Positions 9,205 through 20,118 of a stretch of DNA of 64,000 bases are shown in pieces (position 1 is the stretch's first letter; every line of letters starts with the position of its first letter). The notes beneath the pieces are model-generated. The model did no database searches. It had not been told where the DNA came from and saw nothing but the letters and a program-made list of their open reading frames with translations. Source of the stretch: Liolophura sinensis (taxonomy: Eukaryota > Mollusca > Polyplacophora > Chitonida > Chitonidae); the NCBI RefSeq assembly GCF_032854445.1, contig NC_088304.1:2542001-2606000 (forward strand). Direction: 5' to 3'. The position numbers and the translations under genes were made by a program.

Positions 9205-10325
9205 CATACTATGCTATACAACACTATACTATACCATACTATACTATACTATTCTGTACTATACTATTCTATACTATACTATCTAGACTGGACTATACTA
9301 GACTATATTACCCTCCACTACACTACACTACAATACAATACACTACACTACGCTACACTACACTACACTACACTATACTATACTTTGCTATACTATACTA
9401 TACTATACTTTACTATACTATACCATACCATACCATACCATACTATATTATACCATACTATACTATACTATACTATACTATACTATACTATACTATACGA
9501 CACTACACTTATACTACACCACACTATACTTCTACTATTATACACTATACTACACTATACTTATACTATGCTATACTATACTGCACTACACTACACTATA
9601 CTTTTACTACACTACACTTAACTTCACCACACTAAAGCATACTTTAGTATACTATACTATACTATACTATACTATACTATACTGTACTGTACTGTACTGT
9701 ACTACACTGTACTGTACTGTACTGTACTGTACTGTACTGTACTATACTATACTATACTATACTATACTATACTATACTTTGCTATACTATACTATACTAT
9801 ACTATACTATACTTTACTATACTATACCATGCCATAGGATACCATACCATACCATACCATACTATACTATACTATACTATACTACACGACACTACACTTA
9901 AACTACACCACACTATACTTGTACTATTATGCACTATACTACACTATACTTTTACTACACTACACTCAACTTCACCACACTACAGCATACTTTAGTATAC
10001 CATACTATACTACACTTTAATATACCATACTATGCTATGCTATGCTATGCTATACTATACACTACACTGCAATGCACTGCACTGCACTGTTCTGCACTGC
10101 ACTATACTATACTGTACTACACTATACTATACTGTACTGTACTGTACTGTACTGTACTATCTAGACTGGACTATACTAGACTATACTATACTATGCTATA
10201 CTACACTACACTACACTACATTACACTACATTACACTACACTACACTACACTACATTACACTACACCATACCATACCATACCATACCATACCATACCACA
10301 CCATACCATACCATACCATACCATG
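9205..10325. repeat. Pentanucleotide array, last block, unit 0
   Basis: Homogeneous sub-blocks follow each other: CTATA (9640-9680), CTGTA (9685-9740), CTATA again, then CCATA (about 10265-10325). A segment around TACTTTGCTA recurs at 9381 and 9775 (394 bp apart), and CTAGACTGGACTATACTAGA recurs at 9284 and 10161. The LINE interrupts the array at its right end. Confidence 0.9.
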
Positions 10326-10585
10326 TCCCTGTCTGGCCGTGGAACTAGTCTTTGTGCTCTCAGTTTTGTATTTAGTGTTTACCCAGTTTGAGGGTGGTGC
10401 GACTTTACGTTCTGTCGCTCTTACCGGCAGGACGTATTCACTAGCCTCTCTGTAAATAGCCTGAATATAGTTTATTGCATTTCCACTTTGTAATGCCGTA
10501 TCTATTTTGCACTCAGTACCCACACTGTTCCAAACGCATAGTTGTGGTCCTCTCTTTAGGGTAGTAGTTCTTGCCCTGGCCCACA

Positions 10586-12028
10586 ATGTTGTGGTCAGGG
10601 CGAGTAAATAGACCCTTAAGCCTTAAGCTTGGAATACAGGGAGGTGTACAACCGGTTGATGTATACAAACGGCTGAAGGAGATAGTGGGAAGTGGGCCTA
10701 ATGTCTTATAGGGACAAATCAATGTCTCTAGAGATGTCTGGAATGTTATAGTGGCTACGCAAACTGTGAAGGACCAGCTGTGGGCTAGCGGCTTCACATT
10801 CAAAGGGGTAGATTGTCCAGTATATGATGTGGAGGAACAAAGGTTCCTGGTTAGATCTCGATGTCCGATTGAGGTGCCCGATGACACTATTCGAGGTTTG
10901 ATGTCCCAGTATGGCACGGCCCATCACGTCAGCCGGGAACATTACCTTTTTGATAGGTCACTTGAGAATGGTATGCGCCGTATTTACATGAGTGGTGTGA
11001 CCGAGATCATTCTACAATCAATTCCGGTTGGGAATTTTAGAATTCCTATGTGGTACAAAGGTCAGGACCGTGCCTGTCACATCTGTGATAGCAAAGAACA
11101 TTTCAAGGCCGACTGTCCTTTAAAGGATAAATGCCTCAAGTGTAAACAGGCAGGCCACTTTCAAAAGGACTGCCCGTTGAGCGATGAAAATGACAATGGC
11201 GATAATGACGATAACGATTGCAATGATAATGATGATGATGATAAAGACAGTAATAATTATGAAGTTGAAGGTGACAATAAAGATGAGAATGAAGGTCGAG
11301 GAGATGATGATGGTAATTATAGTGAGGGACATGGGGATGATGTGGAAATTGGGGTTTCTGGCGAGTCTGTTCCTTCCAGTCAATAAAATAAGGGGACTTC
11401 GGATAACTCTGCTGCTGACAACGAGGAAGCTGGAGAGTGGCAAGTTGTCACTAACTCCATGTCCTCCAGCAAAAAGATTCGAAATAAGCGCATTGATGAT
11501 ACAAATAAGGTCAGGAAGTTAAGCAAATCGCCAGTAGTAGGTGGGCCCCAGAGCCTTTGCGAGGCATCTCAGACGTCAAATAGCCCGGAGTGGGTTGTCG
11601 GTATGAGTCAAATCTCGAATTCCTCCTCACCCCCTAGATCGTCAGAAATTTCGAATACTACGCCATCCTGCATTAAGGAGACGCAAACCAGTAGCGTGAC
11701 CCCCTTCAAAGGTGCACTTGGTAAGAGCCCGTCCTTATGGGGTAGCACGCTCAGCCCTGACCCATCTACAATGTCACAGTTAGACACTAGAGATATAGCA
11801 GATTGTCTTGATCCTCAGAGAAGCTCTCAGCAATCTGATATGTCTAGGGCTGGTGGAGAATCCAATATGGAGGAATCTCTTCCGGAAATGGATGCATCCG
11901 AAGACTTGCCTGCCTATACCAGTGGCAAGGGTGAGGTCTTGGTACCTGTCTCAACATTCCTGGGGTCGTATTATCGCACATTGCGACGCGATTCTAAAGT
12001 TGACAAGGTTAAAAGCAGAGGAAGTTGA
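10586..12028 (+). pseudogene. LINE ORF1, gag-like zinc-knuckle protein
   Basis: One frame runs from ATG at 10586 to TGA at 12026-12028, interrupted only by TAG at 10709-10711 and TAA at 11384-11386. This gives about 480 codons. At 11073-11170 two knuckles are visible, CHICDSKEHFKADC and CLKCKQAGHFQKDC, both CX2CX4HX4C. They are followed by a long Asp/Asn/Glu-rich stretch to 11370. After the TAA comes a Ser/Pro-rich tail. In I-type LINEs such proteins bind the element RNA in ribonucleoprotein particles. Two single-codon nonsense changes suggest fairly recent death. Confidence 0.75.
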
Positions 12029-12113
12029 TAACGTTGTCACAGGAGGATTTTGCTGAGCGTAGGGCAGCGATGTATAAAAAGTCCAGGAAAAAAAAAACAA
12101 GTAAATATTAATA

Positions 12114-13220
12114 ATGGCTACTACAAAGATCTTACAGTGGAACTGTAGAGGATTGAGGTGTAACCTCGCAGAGCTCCAGATGTTAGCTCAAGACCTCAAT
12201 CCTATAGCTTTTAGCTTGCAGGAAACTCTAATGACTGATCCTAGTTATCAATGTCGAGGTTATGTATCTCATCACGCTGTTGCCACGTCTACGAACGGAA
12301 AGGCATCAGGCGGTTCTTCTCTTTTGATCAGGCAGGGCGTAATACACAATAGACTGGAACTGAACACCGACTTGCAGGCGGTGGCGGTGCGTATCACACT
12401 GGGTATAGTGTTAGCAATCTGTTCTATTTATATACCACCTTCTTCTACTCTTCACCAACAAGAGCTGCAAAATTTATATGATCAATTACCTAAACCGTGT
12501 CTTCTTTTGGGTGACTTTAATGCCCACAGTGTTCTCTGGGGTGACTTTGAACGTAACCAGACGGGCTCTGTATTGGAGGATTTTATATCTAATAACTTTC
12601 TATGCGTCTTAAATGATGGCACACATACTTACCTTCATCGTGCAAAGGGCACTTATTCGGTCTTTGATTTGGCTCTGGCTGATGCAGGGCTAAGGTCGGA
12701 ATTCAGCTGGAGCGTCCATGGTGATCTGTGCGGAAGCGACCACTTCCCCACCATACTTACCCTTGAGGAGCCGATATCTTCCTCCCTTCCACGCTTTAAT
12801 TATGATAAAGCAGACTGGCCCAGCTTTGCTGTTCTGTGTGGTGAAACACTTACTAGCGACCTTTTTCTTCATGCAGTTGATCCTGTCCAGTTATTCTCGG
12901 ATCAGCTAATCGATATAGCTTCCAAATGTATCCCGAAATCATGTGCAGTTCCCCGTATTAAGAAACCGTGGTTCACGGAAGACTGTAAACGAGCTAGGCG
13001 TTTCAGAAAACGTGCTGAGCGGGTGTACCGATGTAGACCATATCCCGGTAATTTTTTAGACGATGTTAGGCGTAGTCGAACTAAAGCCCGTAGGACTATC
13101 AAACAGTCCAAACGTGACTCTTGGAAACGTTATCCCTATCGTACCCCCTATGTCAAAAGTCTGGAATATGATCCAACGCATCAAAGGCAAGGGATCCAAT
13201 GTCACTGTCAATCATCTTAA
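12114..13220 (+). pseudogene. LINE ORF2, endonuclease domain
   Basis: ATG at 12114 follows ORF1 by 85 bp and opens 368 codons with the endonuclease/exonuclease/phosphatase fold: WNCRGL near residue 8, LQET near 37, IYIPP near 107, LLGDFNAHSVLWG near 131-143, FDLALAD near 183 and GSDHFPT near 207-213. These include the catalytic Asn, Glu, Asp, Ser-Asp-His positions, so the nicking domain looks preserved. The frame is lost near 13140, where the linker to the RT domain shifts to another frame and ORF2 ends at a spurious TAA. Confidence 0.85.
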
Positions 13221-14930
13221 AGACGGGAATAATTCTTTGACAGAAAAACCTGACATAGCCAATAGGTTGGGCGCTTCTTTTGCGCACCATTCGTCTTCAG
13301 ATAATTACTTGCCTCAGGTCCAGCGGAACAAGGAACGGAACGAGGCAAGTCCTCTTGATCCTCAAATGAAGAATCCTACAATGCTACATTTTCTCTACAT
13401 GAACTATCCGCATCCCTGAGCAAGACCCATAACTCAGCTCCAGGACCAGACGATATCCACTATCAGCTTTTACGACACCTTCCAGAATCTTCGTTGAGGG
13501 TGCTTCTCGGAATTTTTAAAACCATTTGGATTTCCGGGAATTTTCCTGCCTCATGGCAAAACGCTATTATTGTCCCCATCCTAAAGCCCGGAAAGGATTC
13601 TACCGATCCAAATAACTATCGTCCTATTTCCTTAACCAGTTGTGTATGCAAGACTATGGAGAGGATGATTAACGATCGCTTAGTCTGGTTTTTGTAGACT
13701 AACGAGTTGATAAGCGACATTCAATGTGGATTTCGAATCCACAAAAGAATCGCAGTACTGTTGATCATCTTGTTCGTCTAGAATCCTTTATTAAGAACGG
13801 TATCGTTAATCGTGACCCTGTCCTATCTGTCTTTTTTCATCTGGAAAAGGCATATGACACTACTTGGAAATATGGCATTATGAAAGATATGCATGGATTT
13901 GGACTTAGAGGTCGGCTTCCTGACTTTATTCGTAAATTCTTAGACCATTGACACTTCCAAGTTCGGGTTGGGGCTACCCTATCTGACTAATTTGAACAAG
14001 ATTAGTGAGTTCCTCAAGGAAGCATTTTATCAGTTACTCTCTTTAGCATTAAGATTAATAGCCTTGCCACAGTTTTATCTCCTGGTATGAATGCGTCCCT
14101 TTTTGTGGACGATCTTGGTATCTCTTGTCGAGGCAAAGGTATGAACACTATTTAGAGACAGCTGCAGCTTTGTCTTAATAAAATCCATGCCTGGGCACTG
14201 GAGAACGGATTTAAGTTCTCCAAGTCGAAGACTAACTGTGTACACTTTTGTCGGAAGTACTTCCCCCATGAAGACCCCAAGGTATTTTTAGATTGGTCCC
14301 CCATCAAGGTTGTGCCGGAGGCAACATTCCTCGGGGTGATCTTCGATAAGCACCTTACATTTAAATCTCACATTAATTATCTTAGAGCCAGATGCCTAAA
14401 GGAGCTTTGTATTTTGAAGGTTGTCTCTAGTGCTCGATGACCCTACTTTAGCTCTATCGAGCACTTATTTGTTCTCAACTAGACTATGCCTGCAGTGGCT
14501 ATGGAGGTGCGTCACGCTCCCAATTGAAGAAACTCAATACTGTATATCACTAGGCCTTACGGTTGTGCTTAGGTGCTTTCCGCGCCTGTCCTGTGGAGAG
14601 TCTGTATGTTGAGGCAATCGAGCCTCCCCTGGAGCTTCGAAGAACTAAACTATCTTTACAGTATATCACGAAGCTTAGACCCAATCCATCCAATCCAGCC
14701 TTTGATTGTGTCTTCCATCCGGAATTTGAAGACTTATATGCTCAGAGGCCATCCATTGTTCCTCTACTGGGTGTCCGCATCCAGGAACATGTGCAAGCAG
14801 CTAGAGTTGGGCTGGATCCAGGAAGAACCACCGTGGTTATGTGCTGAGCCTCAGGTTGATACCTCGCTCTCCTCCCTAAAGAAATCTTCCACCAGTCCTC
14901 TAGTATACCAACAGGAGTTTAGTAATATGT
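13221..14930 (+). pseudogene. LINE ORF2, reverse transcriptase domain
   Basis: RT blocks occur in at least three frames: NAIIVPILKPGKDSTDPNNY and RPISLTSCVCKTMERMINDR (13560-13680), VFFHLEKAYDTTWKYGIM (13825-13885) and LFVDDLGISCRG (14098-14135). In the second block the first catalytic Asp (usually FFDLEKAYD) is His. The YADD-type block reads FVDD. The thumb and connection region (SLQYITKL, NPSNPAFDCVF, near 14650-14720) follows with more shifts. The enzyme is dead. Confidence 0.8.
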
Positions 14931-14954
14931 GCTCAAAGTAACCATTTTATCACC

Positions 14955-15549
14955 GTATATTCACTAACGGTTACAAGGATGATGATGGCGTGGCTTCTGC
15001 CGCTGTCCTTGGGCCCAGAACCATTTCAACTCGGTTTCCAAATTCCTCCTCTGTATTTACTGCGGAAGCCAAGGCAATTTTGTGCGCACTCCGGTACATA
15101 CCAGATCTCGGAGATGGCAGATTTCTCATCCGCTCTGACTCCCTTTCCTGCCTCCAGGCAATTCGGACTAGTTCGCCTGTACATCCAGACATTCTGTCTA
15201 TCAGGGAGATGTTCAAACAACTTAATGAAGATTTTATCATTGTCTTTTGTTGGGTGCCCGGGCATATGGGCATCCCAGGGAATACTGCTGCAGATGAAGC
15301 CGCTAAGGCGGCTCTGCATTCCGTTACTACCCAAACTGACTTTCCGTATTCGGACTTGCGTTCACTTATTTGCTCCTATATCAAGCGTTTGTTTCAGGCT
15401 CAATGGGATGACCGGACAACCAACAAACTCCATGATATTCGTCACTTTGCTGGTCCATCACCTTCCCTTTCACGGCATCGTCTCCGCTCTTCCATTTTGA
15501 GGAGGTGTCGTATCGGTCACACACGTGCTACGCATGGGTATTTCTTGTA
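14955..15549 (+). pseudogene. LINE ORF2, RNase H domain
   Basis: At 14958 the frame reads FTNGYKDDDG, where active enzymes have T-D-G, so the first catalytic Asp is replaced by Asn. It continues with TAEAKAILCAL (15058), RSDSLSCL (15130) and WVPGHMGIPGNTAADEAAK (15252-15308). The frame remains open to TAA at 15548-15550. RNase H is typical of I-type LINEs. Confidence 0.8.
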
Positions 15550-15914
15550 AGGAGAAGATGCTCCTCATTGCTCTGCTTGTGATCAACGGTTCACAGTCAA
15601 GCACATATTGCTTGACTGGGGCAACTTTCCTCCTGCACGAGATTCCTTTTATCACGTGAGCTCTCTTGCAGAACTTAGAAAGTGTCAATGCTGTAGAAAG
15701 TGATACTATTTTTGATTTTCTCTCTACCATTGGTATGACAGGAAAGCTATCATTTTAGACTACCGTCTGTGTTTGTTATGTGACTTCCGATGTCCTTTTT
15801 GACAGACTAGTAAATGAATTATCCCTTGTAGATCGACTACTTGACGTTTTATTGTCGCGATAAAACTAAAATATTGTTGAAAACGACGATAAAACTTTCA
15901 CTCACTCATTCAAT

Positions 15915-16010
15915 CCTATACTTCTACTACGCTACACTACACTACACTACACTACACTACGGCCTCTCGCCACGATGCGCTGTACGTCCCTAGGCTTAAC
16001 TGCTCCTTTC
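15915..16010. repeat. Residual pentamer array and junction to the common unit
   Basis: ACTAC pentamers resume after the LINE (to 15960). At 15961 sequence shared by all units starts (CTCTCGCCACGATGC), matching 31029 in unit 1 and 50405 in unit 2. Confidence 0.8.
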
Positions 16011-16019
16011 ATCTACTGC

Positions 16020-16578
16020 CATCGGTCTGTCATCTTCTATCCTTCAATCCAGAAATGCCCCGATCATTTGTCCGTCATCACTCATATACTTGTTCCACAG
16101 CGTCTTTCCATCTGTCTGTCATCGTGTTCCAACGTCTGTCCGTCATCCTGTTTCCGTCTGTTCACCACTTATTTTCCCTTTGTCCGTTATTACTCTGTCA
16201 GACCTCGTGTTTTCGTCTGTTTACCATTGATTGCCGTCCATTTGTCCATCACCATCCACCTACTTATCTCAGCCCGTCCTTCTGTCTATCTGTCAACGTG
16301 TTTCAACGTCTGTATATCATCTGTTTCTCTCTCTTTACCACTGATTGTCCATTTGTCCTTTTGTACGTCATCACCCATCTACTTGTCCCACAGCGTCCTT
16401 CCGTCTGTCAGACCTAGTGTTTCCGACTATTAAGCATTGATTGTCCATTTGTCTGTCATCATCCATCTTCTTGTCCCACCGCGTCTTTCCGTCTGTTGGT
16501 CATCGTAGTTCCGTCTATTTACCAATGATTTCCCATTTGTCCATCATCATCCATCTACTTGTCCTTCCCTCCACACAC
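16020..16578. repeat. Pyrimidine-rich minisatellite, unit 0
   Basis: An imperfect tandem repeat of roughly 90-100 bp has motifs CTTGTCCCACAGCGTC, TTCCGTCTGTC, GTTTACCATTGATTG and CCATTTGTCCGTCATCATCC. The units 1 and 2 versions (31075-31465, 50450-50845) are shorter. Open frames across it are repeat translations. Confidence 0.8.
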
Positions 16579-16579
16579 C

Positions 16580-16940
16580 GGCCAGGATAGCTCAGTTGGT
16601 AGAGCGTCCGCTTTGAGTGGGCGGTAGATCCAGTGTCAATCCTGGGTCCGGTCACACTTAAGACCTTAAAAGAGGAAGTTGTAGCTCCAGCATCGCCTTC
16701 AGCATTAAGGAAATAGTGCAACGACACGTTGACCCGTGTCACTATAATGGCGCGGGTCGGGTAAATTACTTACCTTTGGTAAGTCGTCTCAGTGAAGCAG
16801 CACTAGATAAAAGAGGGGTGGAAATCCGTCCTACAACTAGGAGGCACAATACACGTATATGCACTCTCTTGACTCCTTATATGACTGGAAAAATTGTTAA
16901 CTTTGACGTGAAACCTTAAGCACTCACTCACTCACTCACT
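16580..16940 (+). repeat. Full-length tRNA-headed SINE, unit 0
   Basis: The head GGATAGCTCAGTTGGTAGAG is a tRNA-like A box and AATCC at 16637 is a degraded B box. The body (GTGCAACGACACGTTGACCC, AGTGAAGCAGCACTAGATAA) leads to GGAAAAATTGTTAACTTTGA and a (CACT)n tail at 16919-16939. I recognise this as a gastropod-type SINE. It is not a functional tRNA gene, because the cloverleaf is degraded and the body continues downstream. Confidence 0.85.
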
Positions 16941-19740
16941 CCTTCCCTCCACCATTGTCCTTAAACCTTGTTTTATATTTTCATCATGACATTTGCTTTT
17001 TACCTGCACATTATTATTTTTTATCATCTTTTGCCAGGTAAATATTGTAAGAGACATGTCATACTTCACTAGTATTATCAGATAAAGCATGTTATAAATA
17101 CTTACTGCAAGAGTAAGCTTACTCATTCCATGTGGGGTCTGCATTCTTCCTGCTGGTGACCTTCGACTTTCTTAGTTTTGCATCTCCCAAACCTACTTTT
17201 TAGTCTAATCACGACCATTACCTTTTTCTTGCGATGACATATGAACTGAATTTAAAACATTGTGCATTCTGTTACATATAATATTGTACTCTTCATCTTT
17301 TTAATGCAAAGTCATACAACTATCAACTAACCATTCTGGCCGTAATCAAATAGACTTTAACTGTATCTAATCACAGCTAAATAATGCGACGGCTCGCCAT
17401 GTCATGTGAAAAGACAATACTGTGGTCTTAAACAGTGGCCATACTTCTTGTGGTCATTAAACTACTGTTTTCCCGCGCAAATTCTTTAAAGACTGCCGTC
17501 AGTTCATTACGAGGTGCTGTTTCCATCCGCAGTATAGAGCCTAGGAACACAGCTTATGCGACCGAAGCACTAAATACCACAGACACTGGACGGTTGTAGC
17601 AGGGATACTACAAAGTTTTGGCTACAGATATATAATCCAATGTTCCTCTTGCTCTTTGGACAATAATAAAGGCGATGTCACAGAGTAGCCTATTTCCTTT
17701 CTTAAAACATGTTTTCAAACCATATGCTCGCCATTTCGCCAGCATATAAGGTTAAGATTAAATAAATCTGAAGGATATCTTGGCTCCGACATCTGTAGTT
17801 TACGGTCTCAGATTGCAGCCCATGACCTCCGGGGTCAAGGCCACTGTTAATGATAACGCGGGATGGAATCCAGCCAACCCCGATGATAGTGCACGGGCTC
17901 GGTATAAAGATTTGTGGGTATTTGGCTAGTTGCTGAAATTTCCTCCACCCGTGATTTCCTCAGCTGTGTCAGTGAAATGAACAACTTAATCCTTAGCTAA
18001 CAACTGTCAACATAATTTCACCATCTTGTTTATTTATTTCGCTCTTGATTTAGGCAATATTCAAGGAATTGCCACATATCGCCATGACGTGTCCCTCATT
18101 TGCGTTCAGAAAACACTGTTTAGATACTCTAAATGCTGGTTTCTGTCTGACCATATGCTCATACAGTCAACCGAATGAGAAAAGCCAGTTCCATGAATAA
18201 TTTTATGTCTGTGGTTAATATATAGAGAGTAGAAAGCAAACAGTTACATTTCTCTCTCGTTTTTTTTATTTCGGAAAGTAAAGATAGGTATATGTTGTTC
18301 ATCACATATGTTAATCATGCGAAAAAAGTAAAACTGTGTCTTCATGATACATTTACAACAATACGATTAAAAAGAGCAGACAAAATGTCCTAAAACTGAT
18401 AAGATGATTTTTGTCACCCAACTGGTCGGAATAGTAAAGCATTCCACATACTTCTAACTGGTCAAATTGACGTCGCCCAAGGACATGACATTTATCCAAA
18501 ACTGTTTGTGGGGTACAGAAGAAACAACTGCTGACTGCTTTTACAAGCCTCCATCCTAACTTCCTCCTTTAAAATCATTCTTATTTTGTCCGATGATTTT
18601 GTTATTTTAACGTTGTTTCAGAAATTGGCATTCGTCTTAAGGCCCAAAATGGAAAGCAGGCCACTTTGAGCTACCCGTCCGGAAAATGAATTATCGGTGT
18701 AATTTAACTGGCCAAAACAAAAAAACATGCGGAGATAAGACAGTCTAAATCTACGCCTTGAAACGGACATTCGTATACCAGCTGTCAACCAAAACCGCAA
18801 GGCCAGTTTCTGATTAAAAAAGAAACCAAGAATGTAATGCTACTTTAAACTGAGTCATGCAAAGAGAAGCAATCAACAGTTTTCAATGATGACTGAAAGA
18901 GTCAAGTTACATGTACATATATGTTCTAGACGACTGAATTAAAAACAGAATAAAACAGGGAGTACCACGTATGCCAGATTATATTTAATGTTCATAAAAT
19001 ACCGTCATCGCATTAATAGAGGTTAAATACAAATTAAAGATGATTGTTATTTTAGTACTGGTCGAACAAAAACTCCGTTGTAGATAAGAAGAAAATTCAT
19101 CGATAATATTGCATAATTTATTCCCATATTTCAAAATCTATAGTTGCTTTTTCTTCTTTCATTTAACCCAGAACTGCGGAAATACAGCTGAGTTGGTCGA
19201 ACGGCAGTTCAATATTATTGGTTGATATACCTGAAGGCCTAACATTTAACGTGACCACGGTACATTTTCACTAAAGCTGCATGTAGAGAGGAATCCATCG
19301 AAATAAACCTTGTTCAGGTTGGTCGAAGACTCAAATCTTAATACCCCTTGTGTATCGTGCACATTCAAAAAGCCCAAAACAGTCTTTTGACGACATTTTA
19401 TTAAATTAGATGCCAGTATTTGATACCAGTGGTGGTGAATAAATTTCTTGCAGAAGTCCAGTAAGGTTCGTATTTGATAAATTTAGCTACCCAACCTTAG
19501 TTAAATCTTGTGGAGAGGTAATGCCAGGTAAAAGTTCAGCAATAACTTCATTCAGTATTCAGAGAATTGCCATCACCCCCTCACCACTGCCCTCCCCCAT
19601 CCCTCCCCTCTTTAAAATGAAACACAACACCGTTTGCTACACACCACCATCATCAGACGGGGCTTCTCATTTTATAAAGCATACCAACGCTTCTCCAACA
19701 GCCACCATAAAACATCCCTTCTTGAGTCTGCTTAAGGCCT
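16941..19740. other. Conserved noncoding spacer downstream of synthetase copy 1
   Basis: No gene is visible in 2.8 kb, which recurs nearly unchanged in units 1 (31631-34250) and 2 (51009-53810). An everted TGACCT-CCG-GGGTCA pair lies at 17823-17837 and TATAAA at 17903-17908. A block of about 170 bp (18845-19020) is missing from unit 1. Confidence 0.7.
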
Positions 19741-19742
19741 TC

Positions 19743-19895
19743 AGCTATTCTACAGACTACATATTTATAACAGTATATAATAATACCTCATTGCTTTTCT
19801 GCAGACTACCTATTTATAACATTATATAATAATACATCTTGCTATTCTAAAGACTACCCATATATAACAGTATATAATAATATCTCATTGCTATT
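19743..19895. repeat. Three-copy AT-rich minisatellite
   Basis: A unit of about 50 bp (CTATTCTACAGACTAC, TATTTATAACA, GTATATAATAATAC) is repeated three times starting at 19744, 19795 and 19843. It is also present at 34250-34395 and 53813-53960. Confidence 0.8.
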
Positions 19896-20021
19896 GTAAA
19901 TTGACAAGTAAATAATGCTACCCTTGTATACACAATGGCTAAATTTAAATATATGCAAAATAAATCATTTCCATCATATGGCCTGTAAATCATGATTAAA
20001 TGTAATCTTTCCAGGATTGCA

Positions 20022-20094
20022 AATTTTACCCTTCATTATCTCTTCCGCCATCTTGGTCAGTAACAGTCTATCACATTTCCCGGACGTCGTCTAC
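20022..20094 (-). pseudogene. Duplicate of the synthetase terminal coding segment, copy 1
   Basis: This repeats the last part of the synthetase gene 109 bp further downstream (TTTTACCC at 20024 versus 20133). On the minus strand it reads TTSGKCDRLLLTKMAEEI then MKGKICNPGK and stays open to TGA, so it keeps the catalytic-lysine motif. An in-frame TAG lies just before ACGACG, but GTAG directly before it could serve as a splice acceptor. It is therefore either a dead duplicate or an alternative last exon. All three complete copies carry it. Confidence 0.6.
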
Positions 20095-20118
20095 TTCCCT
20101 ATAAGTAATCTTCCAGGT

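Larger units (their letters stand above)
10326..15914 (+). mobile_element. I-superfamily LINE retrotransposon, decayed
   Basis: A non-LTR element of about 5.6 kb has a gag-like ORF1 with CCHC knuckles and an ORF2 with apurinic-type endonuclease, reverse transcriptase and a C-terminal RNase H. RNase H after RT points to the I superfamily (I/Nimb type). It lies in the pentamer array, with array sequence on both sides (to 10325 and from 15915). The 3' end reads TTGTTGAAAACGACGATAAA followed by CACTCACTCATTC. Target duplications cannot be recognised in the repetitive flank. Multiple stops and frameshifts make it inactive. Confidence 0.85.

Noticed and set aside
9120-10391. Long open frames rich in Tyr, Thr, Leu, His across the pentamer arrays
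   Set aside because: Pentamer repeats without stop triplets stay open by composition; the translations are pure repeat strings.
16580-16660. tRNA gene
   Set aside because: The tRNA-like head has a degraded B box, is fused to a SINE body and tail, and occurs repeatedly in that form.
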